Positions 1 through 12,829 are shown, counted from the stretch's first letter. The stretch is DNA of 64,000 bases from Plectrocnemia conspersa (GCA_009617715.1 VTFK01000077.1:186001-250000), one strand, 5' to 3'. Numbers and translations: made by a program. The notes: generated by a model from the sequence alone, not told the origin.

Positions 1-1460
1 ATAAGTTTTTATCAAAGAGATACATATTATAAATAGAAAATCAATAAAACAATTTGAATATTGTAATTTGATTTTTAAAAAATTATAATAAAAATATACT
101 ATTAATTTAACAGTACATAATCAGGTATATAAAATGTTTTTTTTATATACATAAAATACATATGGTTTCCTAAAACCCAGTTAGTAATTGTGTGACTTAA
201 TGACTTTTATAAGAAGTTTCGTGAAGCTGATCAACTGAATATTTGTATTAAACGCACATGCAAATGATAATATGCCATTAGCAAATCGACTAATTGAAAG
301 GGAAATTTCAAATAAATGTTTAACCCTTTGTTCTTGAAATAAAATTATATAAACAATTCAGGTAATTAAACATCACAATTGCGCAAAATTTACAAAGGGC
401 AATGAATGAATTTATTAACATAAAAAAATTTCTGCTATGTTGCCATACTACAGCAATGCCTATATTTTTGATAAGGAGAACGATATTGTATCGATAATTA
501 ATTCTTAAACCACTTAGTTTCGCAGCCCAAGCACTTCACATATTAATAAATTAAAGTTTATTTTAATAATAATTTTATATTAAATATTTAAGTCCTGAAC
601 ATTGGCACTCCTTGCTTCCACTCCACAGTTGTTGAGACGCGTCATTTAAAACAATCGCCCCTGAAAATATCACGCGTAGAGCGAGTACGAAGGGCGGGCG
701 TTTGCGTCGAGTGATACACGACTTTATAATTGACGAAGATGGGTGAAGAGTATTTAAGCGGCGCCATGATGTTACGATTGTGCACGACGCGCAGCCATTA
801 TTCATGTGATAGGAGCGTAATTAACAAGCGCACCATATGCCCTCTGACGTGCCAGATACTGATCTTATATGCGAATACTACACATTTGATTAACGCTTCT
901 CATACATGAATATCGCCCAATTTATTAACTCGCGAACATACTGTATAGTGTATCTGTCACTCGCGCGACAGAACGGATAAATCGAATGCTGTGTAAGACT
1001 TTGTTGTTCTTCATGAATGAGCTCTTAAGAAATATATATATAGAGTAAGCCTGTAAGAAACAGATACGCCTAGCTATTTTTAGCTTGCTTGATATCATAC
1101 ATATTATTTGTTATGATAGGAGAATAGTGTATTACAATAAACATGAGAGTTTACCTCTAAAACTTTTATCTTTTAATTACTCTAAAAAACAATTTTGCTT
1201 TCTCTTCTGAAATGAAAAAATAATTCGTTTATATATACTAGTAATCTCACGTATCATTAAGATATTCTCTTTTAGTTATATCTAATTATAATATTTTTCT
1301 TCTTTTCTTTTCTTCTTCTAACAAATTTGTTAATGCTAATTTGTTAGTCAAAAATATAATTTCGTATTTTAATTTTTATTAAACTTCGCCGTCAATTTTG
1401 CTTATCTTTGTGTATTGTAACACTTTGTTAACACTTGCGAAGCGTTGCATTTTTTTTTGT
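1..1460. other. AT-rich non-coding stretch
   Basis: No recognisable gene. Positions about 575-840 are clearly less AT-rich than the surroundings and hold a 76-codon minus-strand open frame with no recognised motif, so I read it as a non-coding island rather than a gene. The rest is homopolymer-rich AT sequence. Confidence 0.5.
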
Positions 1461-1464
1461 GTAG

Positions 1465-1585
1465 TTCATAGAATAGTGTAGTTCATAAAGCATTGAAATG
1501 ATAACCCAGAGGTGAAGGGTTCGGGTCCTCGCAGCAGACTCGAATTTAAAATTATAAAAATACGCTATTATTAAAAACCAGCCCA
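1465..1585 (+). repeat. tRNA-derived SINE fragment
   Basis: The copy contains a polymerase III B-box-like word (GGTTCGGGTCC at 1518-1528) preceded by AACCCAGAGGT, as in the T-arm part of a tRNA-derived SINE head. The A-box side (around 1474-1490) is degenerate. The same sequence occurs in reverse orientation at 54435-54536, where the A box is better preserved, and similarity continues about 40 bp past the B box into AT-rich sequence. Two dispersed copies make this a repeat, not a tRNA gene. Confidence 0.65.
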
Positions 1586-1734
1586 GCTGCAAAGTTACAT
1601 ATTGATTGAATTTTACAAAACAATTACAACACCTGACTTTTAGCTTGGCGTTTTAATACTTACTTGCATGTATTGTCTGTGTTTGATTGACTTACACAGT
1701 TGCTACTGATTCGCCCCGTTATAACGCAAGATTA

Positions 1735-2600
1735 TAAAAATTGTACCTTAAAGTTAATATCAGGATTGTGCAAAATTAAGTTAGTTTTAGAGTTTTAAGG
1801 CTGAAAAAGTGTGACTTTTCAGCAAAAATAGACGCCAAAATTTTTTGTAAAAGCTATTAAAATAGCAGGTTTTATAAGTCAAAGAGATTTCATTGGCGCG
1901 TCGAGTTGTATTATTGTCGGCTGTGTTTTGTGGAGCAGCTGTAACCTGTCGTAATGTGTTCTCGTGCTGGTGCTGGACAACCCGTTGATGTGTCTCGTGT
2001 CCTGGCTCGCTTCTACTGCTGTGATTCCGTGGTCTTCTGCGTCTTTCACCACGTGACCATGGGTCACATTTTTTTTATAATTCTGATTAGAGACAGCTCT
2101 AGTGAACCGCAAATAAAAATGTTTGCCACGCCCACAAAACATAATTACACCTTAAAATATAAATTGTCAAAATGGTTACTTAGACGTTTTAACCAAAACC
2201 AGAATAACAATAGTATTGTGCGTGGGTAAAACGTATTTCTTAGCGCGCATCCTTTTCAAGTAAAGAGTTATTTTTCAGTGGTACTTATCAGTGAATAACG
2301 TCTCGGCACAAATATGCTATTAGGTAGTCCGTGAAATATTTTCAATTAGTAACCCATTTCTTTGATCATGAGATCTTATTTTATTGTTATGAAAAATATT
2401 TATTGTTGTGAAAAAAATTTTTTTTTTTATTTGTTCGAAATATTCGTTAGCCTCACCTTTAAATTCTAAGAAATTCTGCAGCTGGTTAAAACTTTCACAT
2501 AGTATTTTTTGACGATGCGCTGTATACAATTTTTTATATGAAGACCTGTAAAAATATCTAGCCTCATTTGTATTGAATATAAAAAATGTTTTCATGCAAC
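1735..2600 (+). repeat. Diverged dispersed repeat, copy A
   Basis: Shares several separated blocks in the same order with 8930-9790. Examples are the exact block TTGTATTATTGTCGGCTGTG (around 1905-1924), a GTGTGACTTTTCAGC-like word, and TAGTCCGTGAAATATTTTCA. Both copies are degraded and I cannot find clear termini. No recognised protein; minus-strand frames contain scattered similar residues, so a decayed transposon is possible. Confidence 0.5.
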
Positions 2601-2604
2601 ACAT

Positions 2605-4776
2605 GTAAAAAATATTCTCATATTTTTATATTTAAACAACATTTTTATTTTTCATATATTATTTATATGCATAGTGATTTTTTCTTCTTTATTACACAAT
2701 CTATTGATAATAAGTGATTTTTGTAACTATTATTTTTCTCTTTCCCTTAGTAAATAAGAACGATGGAAAAAGAATTATCGCTTAATTCTAGAGTTTTTTT
2801 ACAAAAAAGTACCCTAAAACTTCGTTTTTTTGTTCTTTTAAGTTCAAGGTATAAACGAGGCTTAGGGTAAATCGGATCGCATTCAAGGTCATTAACTGCA
2901 ATTAAATGATATTATAACATATTATTTAAAGATGCTAGCTAAAATTAACTAATATGTAAATAAGTATATATAGAGTCTTAGAACATTTTAAACTCTTACA
3001 TAATTTTAATATAGAGCTTAAAATTAAACTTTCGTTAGTTATTTTTAAATATTTGTCTTCATAACTGTGAAAACTGTTTGATTATTTTTTTATTTATAAC
3101 CATAACCGGTTAAAAAGTATTTTATTGTTATAATTTATTTAATAAAAAATGGTGGTCGAAAGCCTGTTAAGGTTATAATTAAATTAAAAATATAATAATA
3201 CATCGTATTTCACGATAAAATTGTCCCAATAATTACAACATATACTCATAATTCTTATAGATTATTATTATGTAAATATTTATTTTATATAGCATTTTTA
3301 TAGTATTTATATATTTTATGATTAATAATCATTAAAATAAACAAGATATATCAAATATAATTACAATCAAAGCATTGTGACTTTTAACTCCCTATTTTTT
3401 ACGATTAATTAGAAGTTAATACATATATTCATACATGCATATTAGATTTATTGAGATAGATTAAATAGCACAAAATCACATATAATTAATACTTATGAAC
3501 CTTGGATTACAATTTACATTGTAATTAATTAATTACATCACATGTCAATATTCAGCTCAGCATACTTATGTATGTATAATTTACAATAGAATGCTCGTGC
3601 ATAACGTCAATTACAATAATGCAATAATTATAAAAATAATTAGAGAATGAAATTATTAATACATACATTTTATTCGTAATACACGTGTAAACCGGTACGT
3701 AGAAAGCATCGCATTAAATCTACGTACCTTTTAATTGAGTCTACAAAATGCACAGTGCAGTGTTCTTTGTCGAGAAACTACTCTATAGAATATTTTCATA
3801 GAAAATATGTGTATATCGGATTATTTATTTATTTACTTTAATAACAACACAAAACGTATTACCATATATATGTTTTCGTGCAACTCTGTTCCCAACAAAA
3901 CAATGATTGTGATAGAAACTATAAATATTATCGCAAAGCGTATTACTATCGAAAATTTAGTAATTGTATGTGCTAATTTGAGGCGTACGTGATATTAAGC
4001 CAAAACCGAAACGTTCAACGTAAATATTTTACGATCCAATCACGTGCAACCGCCACATTATCAGGTCCCGAAGTATCGAACACCCCTTAAGCCCCTTACG
4101 GCTACTTTCGGTTGTGTACTCTTAATAATTATCGGTTGTTTTGTGGATTATGCTCTGGTGTTTCCTATTTTTTCCTTTCGGCTATAAAGTGTTACGAATA
4201 GTATTTATTGCTTCCATTACGTTTCGGCTGCAAAGTTTCGGCGAAACCTTTCATTAGTCTAATTTAACGTGTTCTGCTTTCTGAAACTTTTACCATTCGA
4301 TGTTTAGAGTTCTAAACACGTCTGTGTGTATGTATCTACGCATAAATACAATGCAATCGTAAAAACGTAGTCTTGTGTTTATCTACCTTTATTTTTTTTA
4401 TATACTATCATATATCCCAAATATTAAGGAAGATTGTAAATTTAAATGATTCTTAGAACTCAAATTAGTTGAAACAATTAAAGTAAAAGTATGCAGAATG
4501 TATCGTAACACACACGAATGCAAACATAATAGTCTATTTATTTTTAGTGAACATTGTTTAACGCGATCAAAAAAACTTAAATTTCTGATAATGCTTGGTC
4601 GTTCTCAATGAAACGATTGATCTTACGACGAACGACCAACAGGGCAGAAATTTAAAAGCATGTTATGATTACGCGTTAAACAATGTTCTTGCGCACTGAC
4701 TCTTGAAAATAAATAGACTATAGTGAGAATGATGAAAACGAAATAATAATATACACCTAAATAATAAGACCAATCG
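2605..4776. other. AT-rich non-coding stretch
   Basis: No gene recognised. From about 3660 to 4280 the base composition is less AT-rich. A perfect 10-bp inverted repeat (GGTACGTAGA, 3694-3703, with 3719-3728) sits in this part. Confidence 0.5.
3694..3728. other. 10-bp perfect inverted repeat
   Basis: GGTACGTAGA at 3694-3703 and its exact reverse complement at 3719-3728 are separated by 15 bases. They could form a short hairpin. Function unknown. Confidence 0.6.
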
Positions 4777-4779
4777 TAA

Positions 4780-5841
4780 TGCTTGCACTACACTCTCTGG
4801 AAGTTGTCTGAGTAGCGGCCACACTGCCACTAACTTCATATGCCGTCCGGACGGCGGGCGTGAACGACGCACGCACGGCGGCTGCTGTCATGTACAGCTG
4901 GCATATTTGCGAAAAATGTGCCAAATAATCGCAATTTTTAAATTGTCATATTATTAAAATTACGCTACTGATAATTATAAAAGTTTATGTGGGCACTCAC
5001 CAATACAATATCAGTGAAAACTTTTCGGTCGTAAATATTCAATTTACGCAAAACCTATGTCGGCTTTTGCAAAATGCCATAAGGCATAAAAATGTTACTT
5101 CAGAATACGAACATCACATCTGTGACTATCCTAGAATTTGTCGCCATCGATTCTAAATAAGAATTCGTTATGGTGTGACATTTATATAAACCGATCTAGG
5201 AAAATACATAAAGATATTCATAACGATTGTTTTAACAAAATCAAGTACCACTAATTATTTTTTAATTATTTAATTTTATATGAAAAAAAATATAATAACG
5301 ATATACTATCAAAAATATGATTAATCCTTTTTGGTGCCCTGGTGAAGAAGGATATACTATCAAAAATATGATTAATCCTTTTTGGTGCCCTAAATATTCA
5401 AAGATGTCAGTAAGAGTCTGTTGAAGTCCCCCGATAAGCATGTGGTATTATAACGTGACCACGATGCAGCGCTCGACGTGCGTGTTAACCATAGGATTCC
5501 TACGCGCATACTGAAATTGAACCGAGCTACTCGTTCTATCTCAGTTTGCGAAAAACCATATCATTATCTCTCTCACTCTCGTCACTTAACACGCGAGATA
5601 GCGAAAGGGGAAGTATCTCACCGCTCGCGCTTGAAAGAGCAGCTCCGACTTCGGTCCGTTTGCCGACAATGTTCGGAAGCGCTCGAAGCTGGCCAAGTCG
5701 ACTGAATTACCCCACTTCACCTCCCGTTCTCGGTAACCTCGTACAACTTCCAAGAGATTTTAGACCGAACTCGACCGAAGTAACCCACATATTCTCCGTC
5801 CTTGGCCAACCTTGGCCTACTTCCAGAGTGTAGTTCAGGCA
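4780..5841. mobile_element. PIF/Harbinger-like non-autonomous element, copy 1
   Basis: The ends are imperfect inverted repeats (TGCTTGCACTACACTCTCTG on the left, GAGTGTAGTTCAGGCA on the right), flanked on both sides by TAA (4777-4779 and 5842-5844). A 3-bp TWA duplication is the known target signature of the PIF/Harbinger superfamily. Three relatives lie at 28789, 45699 and 53130. The left part carries the 14-bp palindrome GCCGTCCGGACGGC. No transposase frame is visible, so it is a non-autonomous (MITE-like) copy of about 1.06 kb. An internal block is duplicated in tandem at 5300-5391. Confidence 0.85.
5300..5391. repeat. Tandem duplication, 51-bp period
   Basis: A 41-bp block beginning GATATACTATC occurs at 5300-5340 and again, exactly, at 5351-5391. 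The other PIF/Harbinger copies carry this block once, so the duplication is private to copy 1. Confidence 0.85.
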
Positions 5842-5844
5842 TAA

Positions 5845-7735
5845 CGTTTGAAAACTAAACTTGCAATAAATAGACCCTGAGAAAATTTGATGGAAGCGAA
5901 AAATATATGGTTTTATTAGAAACGGCTTATGAATGAGGTATTTGGATGAAGTAATTGCTTGGAGGTGTTTCATAAAATCTTAATGGTTTCGGTAAATGAG
6001 ATTAATAAAAAAAATCCTTATTCCTCTGAAAGAATTTATTACTGGAACCAAGTAGCCTTTTACTCTTACTTTGTCATAAATCATTTCTACTTACTTTAAA
6101 TTTACGATGCCGTTTTGTCACATTTTGTTTGTTAAAATGGACATTGAAATAAGAACACATCTGCACCGAAATAAAGAAAAATCTTATACGATTCGTGTCA
6201 CGATGGTCACGTTCCTCAGCAATGAGGGTGCAATTTTAAAAAGAACAACATTCACGTTGGCGATAAATTGCAGCAACAATTGCTCTATAAAAAACAGATT
6301 ACACAAACACAGGCTATTTAAACACATACTGCAAGCACAGCGTTGCTAATACTGAAGCCTAGTAAACTTTCCCACTTTACGTGAAACTGCAGTGTGGTGG
6401 AGTATGCAAAAAATATTTTAGACTTATATATTTACTTTCCGAATTGAAGCAAATTAGAAAAATATATGAGCTTGTGGTGTCATATGTTGGAACATATAAA
6501 TCATAGTGGATTGTGAGGTCAATACAGCGATAATTAATAACATTTTAATGTTTATCCAATTTCAATCAATATAATATTACGAAACGTATCATATATATAT
6601 ATTACTGAATTTTATTCATGAAATATGCCGCTATAACCAAACCTTTTCCTAAAGTACGTTATTATGGCCATCAAAACTACCTGTATTCATCTATTTCCTT
6701 AATATCATTCAATATATATCATCCGCTTCCCACATCCTATCGAATATCACATTCAAATAACCTTCTGTCTAACCCTCGAGGACCCTCGTATGAGTCATGA
6801 TGTGTATATAGCGGATCGACTTGTAAACGTCATAATCACGTGCGATTGGCCATCGAGGCAAAGTTCTTACATTTCCCTAACGCCAGGTCAATCGATCTCG
6901 GCCTCTATTTACCCTATTGCCTGCGTCGGCTATTTTTTGGTCTATTTCGCGTGTGTATCTCTCCGCTTATATAATATATTGACCCTTTTTTAAAGGTCAG
7001 GGCGAAGCGTTCGCATCAATCATTCCGCTTCGTCCCCTTCGCATCATCCGCCCACTTGTCCCTTTCGAAGGTCCCCGCTGCCTACTTGTTCACCTTTCTT
7101 CTACTACTTTTCCTCTGATCTTCTTCTATATTTAATCGCTAATTCAATTTGACGCACTCGTTGTGCGGAACTAATTTATCGAACGCATTTTGCACCCTAC
7201 TCGAGTATTAAATGTCAAAAATTGAATGAAATGAATGCAATATTGGACTCTAGAATAAAATCAATAGTATTGAAAACTAACATAGATATACTATCGCTCA
7301 CTTTTAATAAACTTAGACGTTAATAATTAAAAAAATATCAAATATCCTAATTAATAAGCTATCCATAAAGCATTTATAACTTCTTTATGATTATATGTGT
7401 GTACAATTAATTTAGATCTCACATCTCTTTGTGTTCTGTTCTAAATGCATCTTACGATTAGCCAACCACTCCATGTCTATGTAGGTCACATATTAAGATT
7501 TATGATTTATGACCGACATAAAACATAGGAAATATTTGTCACATTGAGTAAGAATGTATATGCTTTTAATGAAGGGTGATCCAACTTCAGTTTTTTAACT
7601 TTTATTAAAACACAAATTTAAAATTGGATATCTACAATATAAATAGAAAAATATTTATATTATCCTAAATAAAAATATGTTAATTATAAACACAACAAAA
7701 TAATTTACAATATTATCATATTACTCCATTTTAAT
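5845..7735. other. AT-rich stretch with a GC-richer island
   Basis: No gene recognised. Positions about 6780-7190 are less AT-rich and contain a 7-bp inverted repeat (CGAAGCG at 7003-7009 with 7026-7032). The short open frames here show no known motif. Confidence 0.45.
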
Positions 7736-7739
7736 TATT

Positions 7740-8100
7740 GTGCAACAATATTAGACATGTTTAATAAATTAGATGTATTAATGTTGCAAACATTTCAAAA
7801 TAGGGCCATGCGAGTATTCTTAAATAAAAATAGACTTATTAGGTCTAATGACGCCGCCCGGCTACAATGCGTACCAAAGAGTCACTTTTGAGGCAAGTAA
7901 TTGTCTCTCGTGAATCACGTGAAGATTTTCCTTTCACTTTATGTAGTAAATTAGCTTATTAAAATACTCAGAGAGGTGTAAATGAGCATTAACAGAAAAG
8001 AAGATTTTATTTGCAAAATCAGCATCAATTTCCTGCTGCTCTAACACCCAATCCGCGTAAATTCTGCGCTGTCCTTGGTCTCTGTATCATGTACATTCCT
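7740..8100 (+). pseudogene. Possible non-LTR retrotransposon RT C-terminal relic
   Basis: The + strand gives, across several frames, residues like FQNRAMRVFLNKNRL followed by blocks resembling the region after the RT domain of CR1/Jockey-type retrotransposons. The frame is broken repeatedly. The call rests on the QNRAMRV-like motif and is weak. Confidence 0.35.
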
Positions 8101-8161
8101 ATGCCGATTAAATTAATTTTTTTAATTATCATTGTTGAAATGCGTTATTTACTGTGTTATT

Positions 8162-8873
8162 TTAGGGGCCGTAGCCCTAGGGGTGGTTGACCTCGCGGCC
8201 AATGAGACTCTTCGGTGAATCCTATTAGATTGTTTATTAAGTTATAATTACAATTTTGCCTATGGACGATTACGACGTATCGTTTCTCGCGATGAAGGTG
8301 TGCAGGTGATTATGTCTCAGGGCTCTGTGGCTGCGTGCGGCGAGTGTCAGGTGTGATCTTCAGGTCTGTCGGTGAGGGCGCGTGACTGGTTCTTCCGGAT
8401 GGTTGCTGGTAGATCTTGGCTCTTTGGTTGTCTGCGTCGCTGGCTCTGCTGTCTGGTGATGTCTCTTGACTCGTGCCTCAGCCGTCTCGTATCTCGGACC
8501 GTCTCTTGACCGTCTGCCCTCTCCTCGTTGGAGTCCGGGCTTATATTTTTTAGGGGGATGCACGCTAGGTGGCCAGTCGCGATTGTGCATCGATCTCCTA
8601 GCTTCTTAGAATTCGAGAAATCGGATGTGTATCTTCGAAAGCCAGTTTTTTGCTTGGCTCCAGACTTTCGAATTCTTCGGAAAGGGTTTGCATTGTGGTG
8701 ATTGATTGCGTCTGTACCATTTTGTCACAAAAGGGATTCTCCTAACGACCCGTGCTGTGTGGTCAAAAGATGATGATGTTTGTCTCATTGTTAATGAATG
8801 AACGTTTTTGGTCTCGGTCATTATCAATGAGACAATTGCCCTTCTAAATGTGCCTATATGTGTGGTCGCCACA
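8162..8873 (-). mobile_element. Putative solo LTR, copy 1
   Basis: Read on the minus strand, the unit starts TGTGGCGACC, has a TATA-like word (TATAAG, around 8541-8546) in the middle and an AATAAA signal at about 8235-8240, and ends near CCCCTAA. TTATT flanks both sides (8157-8161 and 8874-8878), consistent with a 5-bp duplication, though the word is AT-rich and could match by chance. A second copy at 35431-36029 shares the same TG end. No gag or pol lies beside it, so a solo LTR is the best reading. The non-CA end is atypical and another kind of dispersed repeat is possible. Confidence 0.5.
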
Positions 8874-8929
8874 TTATTAATAAAAACCTCGATGTTAGGG
8901 TGTTTTTTAATATTATTACACTGTGTAAC

Positions 8930-9790
8930 ACCAGTACTTAAATAAGCTTAAGATAACACGATTTATATTTTCGCGTTTTGAGTCCGAAGGGGTGTGACTT
9001 TGCAGCCAAATAAATGTCGGAAAAGCTCGTAATAATTTATTTTATAAACATATATAAATCACTATACATAGAGAGAGCAATGTATATTCCTTTGCTATTT
9101 GGCGGTGGAGTCTTCGCTGGCGTGTTGAGTTGTATTATTGTCGGCTGTGATTTCGGCAAAGCGGCTTGGATTTTCGTTATGCTCTCTCACAATACTCTTG
9201 AACAATCGCCTAATGTCTCTTATGTCGATGCGGACTCATGGCTTATCATTTCTGCTGCTTCTCGTTCTATATGTCACATATTGTTTAATGATAGTTTGAG
9301 ATAGCTCTGGCAAATTGCATGTGAGAATGTCTGTTAGGCAATTGCGTCGCTTCTTAGATATACCCACGAAATGTTTCACTCCCGCAAACAATAGTATTAT
9401 GCACAGGGTAAAATTTAAAATCTTTTCCAAACAAAAAGTAGTTTTTTGATGGTACATATGGGTGATTTATGTTTCCGGGTAGTGCTATTAAGTAGTCCGC
9501 ACAATATTTCCAATTATTATTACCAAAATTGTTTAGTCACCAGATCTCTCTTCCATTGATGTGTAGCTACTTTGAAGCCCAACTTATGATACTCTCTTTG
9601 CGTTTGTTTATGGTCGTTAGAGTGGCCTCTAAATTATATAAAATTGCGCAGGTGGTTAAAACACCCACAATATTTAAAATTCTACTAATTTTATTGGTAT
9701 TGTATTCAGGTGTCGCCAAACAAACGTCAATATGTAGAATTATAATATTTAATATTAACATAAATAATAATATTTATATTAATAATGTTT
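8930..9790 (+). repeat. Diverged dispersed repeat, copy B
   Basis: Partner of 1735-2600. Shared blocks include TTGTATTATTGTCGGCTGTG near 9128-9147, GTGTGACTTTGCAGCC near 8992-9007 and TAGTCCGCACAATATTTCCA near 9493-9512, in the same order and with similar spacing. It follows directly after the LTR-like copy. The 96-codon + strand frame at 9014-9304 has no recognised motif. Confidence 0.5.
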
Positions 9791-11833
9791 AAATGTGCTT
9801 ATGATATTATCGTACGAATTTCGTGGATAACCCAATATTTGTCCCGAAAAAAGGGGGAAACATGACCGTAGCACCTAATCGAATTTTCATAACGAAGCGC
9901 ACGACGAAAGGTCGTTCGTTTATAACGAAGCCAGATAAAAGGAAAATTGTTGCAGGCAACTGGGGTGGAAAGTCGGCGACCGCTTTGGTATCCAGTGGCT
10001 TTGTGCGTTGAATCCTCGCCCTCGTGCGGCGAGCAAGGGTTGGTTTAACTTTGACACAGTTCTCTGTGGGTGCTTGTAACAAGCTCTGTCGCTGCAAATT
10101 AATGTGTTTGTTCGCGCCATTGTCTGCGGTTCAATTCCACATTCGCACTGAAATTCTTTCGTGCCTCAGGCGAAGCTAATATCAAACTCATTACCAAAAC
10201 AAAGGCAGATAATAATTTTCTTTTTAAATAGTGTATACATAAACGAGTGACAACGGGAAAATGTTCAGCTTTATTTCATTTTCTATTTGTTCGTCTCAAG
10301 TTTGTCACTGTGCCTAAATTCATAATATAATTTTTTTTATAAAATATTCAAACCAATCCTTAACAGAAAAAATAGTAACGTAGAAAGTGATGTGATGGAA
10401 CCTGAGTGAAATTTAATAAAAACAATAATTATTATCAAAAATGAAATTTAAAACAACACCAAACGCTATTACAATAGACACAGTTGAATAAATACACACT
10501 AGCTTTCACAAACGCAAAGTTTTAATTTGTAAAAAAATACCGACTTTTTTAACTCAGTGATTTCAAAGAAAATATTTTAATACGGATATCTACTTTTAAA
10601 AAGACATTTGTTTTAACAAAAGTTAAACATTACATATGTACATTAAATATTTTAGCATCAACACAAACTGCTGCTTCATAGTACATTCAGATTTATTAGA
10701 TTATTGCGAAAGCTCTACAATCACCATTGCAGAGGCGTTAGCTGAATAATAAATATACTTTGGCGAGCAGCAGCTTTTTTGTGTTAAAAAAATACAGTGT
10801 ACTTTCGATTATTTAGGTGCGGATTATCTGTGGTTGAAATTAATTTATTTATTTATTTTTAATGAAAATGACTGAAATAAAATATTCCTGTTATTTATTA
10901 TAACCATAAATAAACATGGATGGATAAAGGTATCTTCTAAGATTGGTACAAAAACCAATGGAGTTTCTTTCTTTAAACTTTTTATAGAACTCAATCTAAG
11001 ACACAACTTTGCATTTAAACATTTGCCATTTTATATAAATTGCAAATGTTATCGATCCAGTTAAAATCTCTTATGCAGAAGTAAACGTCTCAAATAACGT
11101 CAGATAGCTGTAAAGCGTTAGTTTTAAAAATAATGGTACTGCTAATATTAGCATTAAAATTGAGTCCAGTAGAACCTAATCTAGCAACAACCGTTCTGAT
11201 ATTCACAACAAACTTTTTCTGCAACCATTTTACTACATTAGATGCCATAGGATATTTGTGAAAATGCAACAACAGCATCGTTTCAAAGTCTGCTTTTTAA
11301 TAGTTCTTGAATAAAAATCTTTACCTGCAATAGATAATACCAAGTTAATGGTAAGACTGCAGAGGTGTTGAAATATGTTTTAAAACCGAGTTTGACATCG
11401 AAATAAATTTAGTGGTGCTTTGGGGAGATAATTAATCAATCTTTTTTTTTTTGAACCAGGTAATATTTCTACAGCGATATTATTTTGTAAGAAAATAAAT
11501 ACATACATATAAAATTATACATTTTACTTATGATAATGCAAGACCTCATACATCTCTAATTACCGTTGTAAAATTAAACAAATTAAGATTGATAATTTTG
11601 CTTTATTCCCATATTTCACTGACCTTTTGCCTACAGATTATCCCATTTATTGCTTTAAAATTCGTTTTCAACAATCAGATTGCTATTATAAAAGCCTTTG
11701 CTGACGTCACAACCTTTTAAAATATATTTTTTGTAAGCAAGGTTTTTTAATAACTGGTATTTTTGTATAATAAAATAATAGTTCAGTTTTAAATCTCACT
11801 AAAAACTCTGCCACTTTATGTGAAACAACCTAT
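9791..11833. other. Non-coding stretch
   Basis: Positions about 9800-10160 are less AT-rich, with short overlapping open frames on both strands and no known motif. From 10160 to 11833 the sequence is AT-rich and I see no gene. Confidence 0.45.
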
Positions 11834-11835
11834 TA

Positions 11836-12825
11836 CAGGCGGACCTCGACTTTCGCACATAACGCACAAATGTTGAATGTACGACAGTCGAGGGAAGTAA
11901 AAAAAAATTGAAATTGTGTGTATTTTAAAATATTTATTTATCAAGTAAATATAAGATGTTTAAGAGGCGTTTAAGAGACACGTTTAAGTGGGGTTTGCGG
12001 GTGTTCTCTTTGAAAAATTATCAAGAGTTAACTGTTTTCCACTATTCTTTTTCTTTTCTTCATATAGTATTTTATAACATGCTATGTTTTTATTGATCGC
12101 CCCACGCACTTGAGGTATGCGTTCTTCATTAGGATCACTATCTTCCATAATATTTAAAAATTTGTCAAGGTGCGTGAAGGCTTCATTCATATTTTTCATT
12201 GTTAAAGAGTTTTCCAAAATAAACCTGTCTCATCTACATTGAATATTTGGCTTGAGGAATATTCTACATCTTCAATAATTTTGGATAATTAGGAAATAAA
12301 TTCTTTTTCAGCATCTTTATCCGCATTAGCTGATTCTCCAGTAAATTTAATATTATGTAAAGAATACCTCATTTTAAAATTGTAAAACCAACCGTTACTT
12401 GCTTGAAAAACCGTGTTAAAATATTTTTTTTATCTATCCTTCCAATCTTTGTGCAAACTAAGAGCTTTTGTTTCAATAATTAAAATACTCAGAGGGACAT
12501 CTTTTTTGATGTTGGTCATCGATCTACGATGATAAAGATTTTCCATTTCATTATGTTTTTTTTTTTTGCTGTGTTTATATATATCTTTAAATAAATAATA
12601 TAAATATATTTTTATTTTCCACAATTTTGAACGTATTCTTTAATTATATTTTTATTTTGCAAAATTGAACATATCGTAGACATGTTTGTATCATACGAAC
12701 GTCCGATTGAAGCAAAAGATTCACCGCTATCAAAACGTTTTTTAAAAAAAATTAAATTTTAAAAAATTGTTTTTTTTTTTTAAATGTGCGAAATAGTGAA
12801 TTGTGCGAAAGTCGAGGGCCGCCTC
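11836..12825 (-). mobile_element. Tigger/pogo-like DNA transposon, deleted copy
   Basis: The ends match as inverted repeats (CAGGCGGACCTCGACTTTCG on the left; CGAAAGTCGAGGGCCGCCTC on the right) and are flanked by TA on both sides, the Tc1/mariner/pogo target. The minus strand carries remains of a CENP-B/Tigger transposase in order. First is ETKALSLHKDWKD near 12430-12490. Next come SNGWFYNFKMRYSLHNIKF and FNVDETGLFWK near 12210-12400; DETGLFWK is a hallmark around the first catalytic Asp. Last is a C-terminal block ending KQLTLDNFSKR at 11984-12217. Frameshifts, stops and large deletions (about 1 kb remains) mean it is dead. Confidence 0.9.
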
Positions 12826-12829
12826 TATA

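Noticed and set aside
575..805. 76-codon minus-strand frame near the left edge
   Set aside because: No known motif or supporting context; kept only as a GC-richer island.
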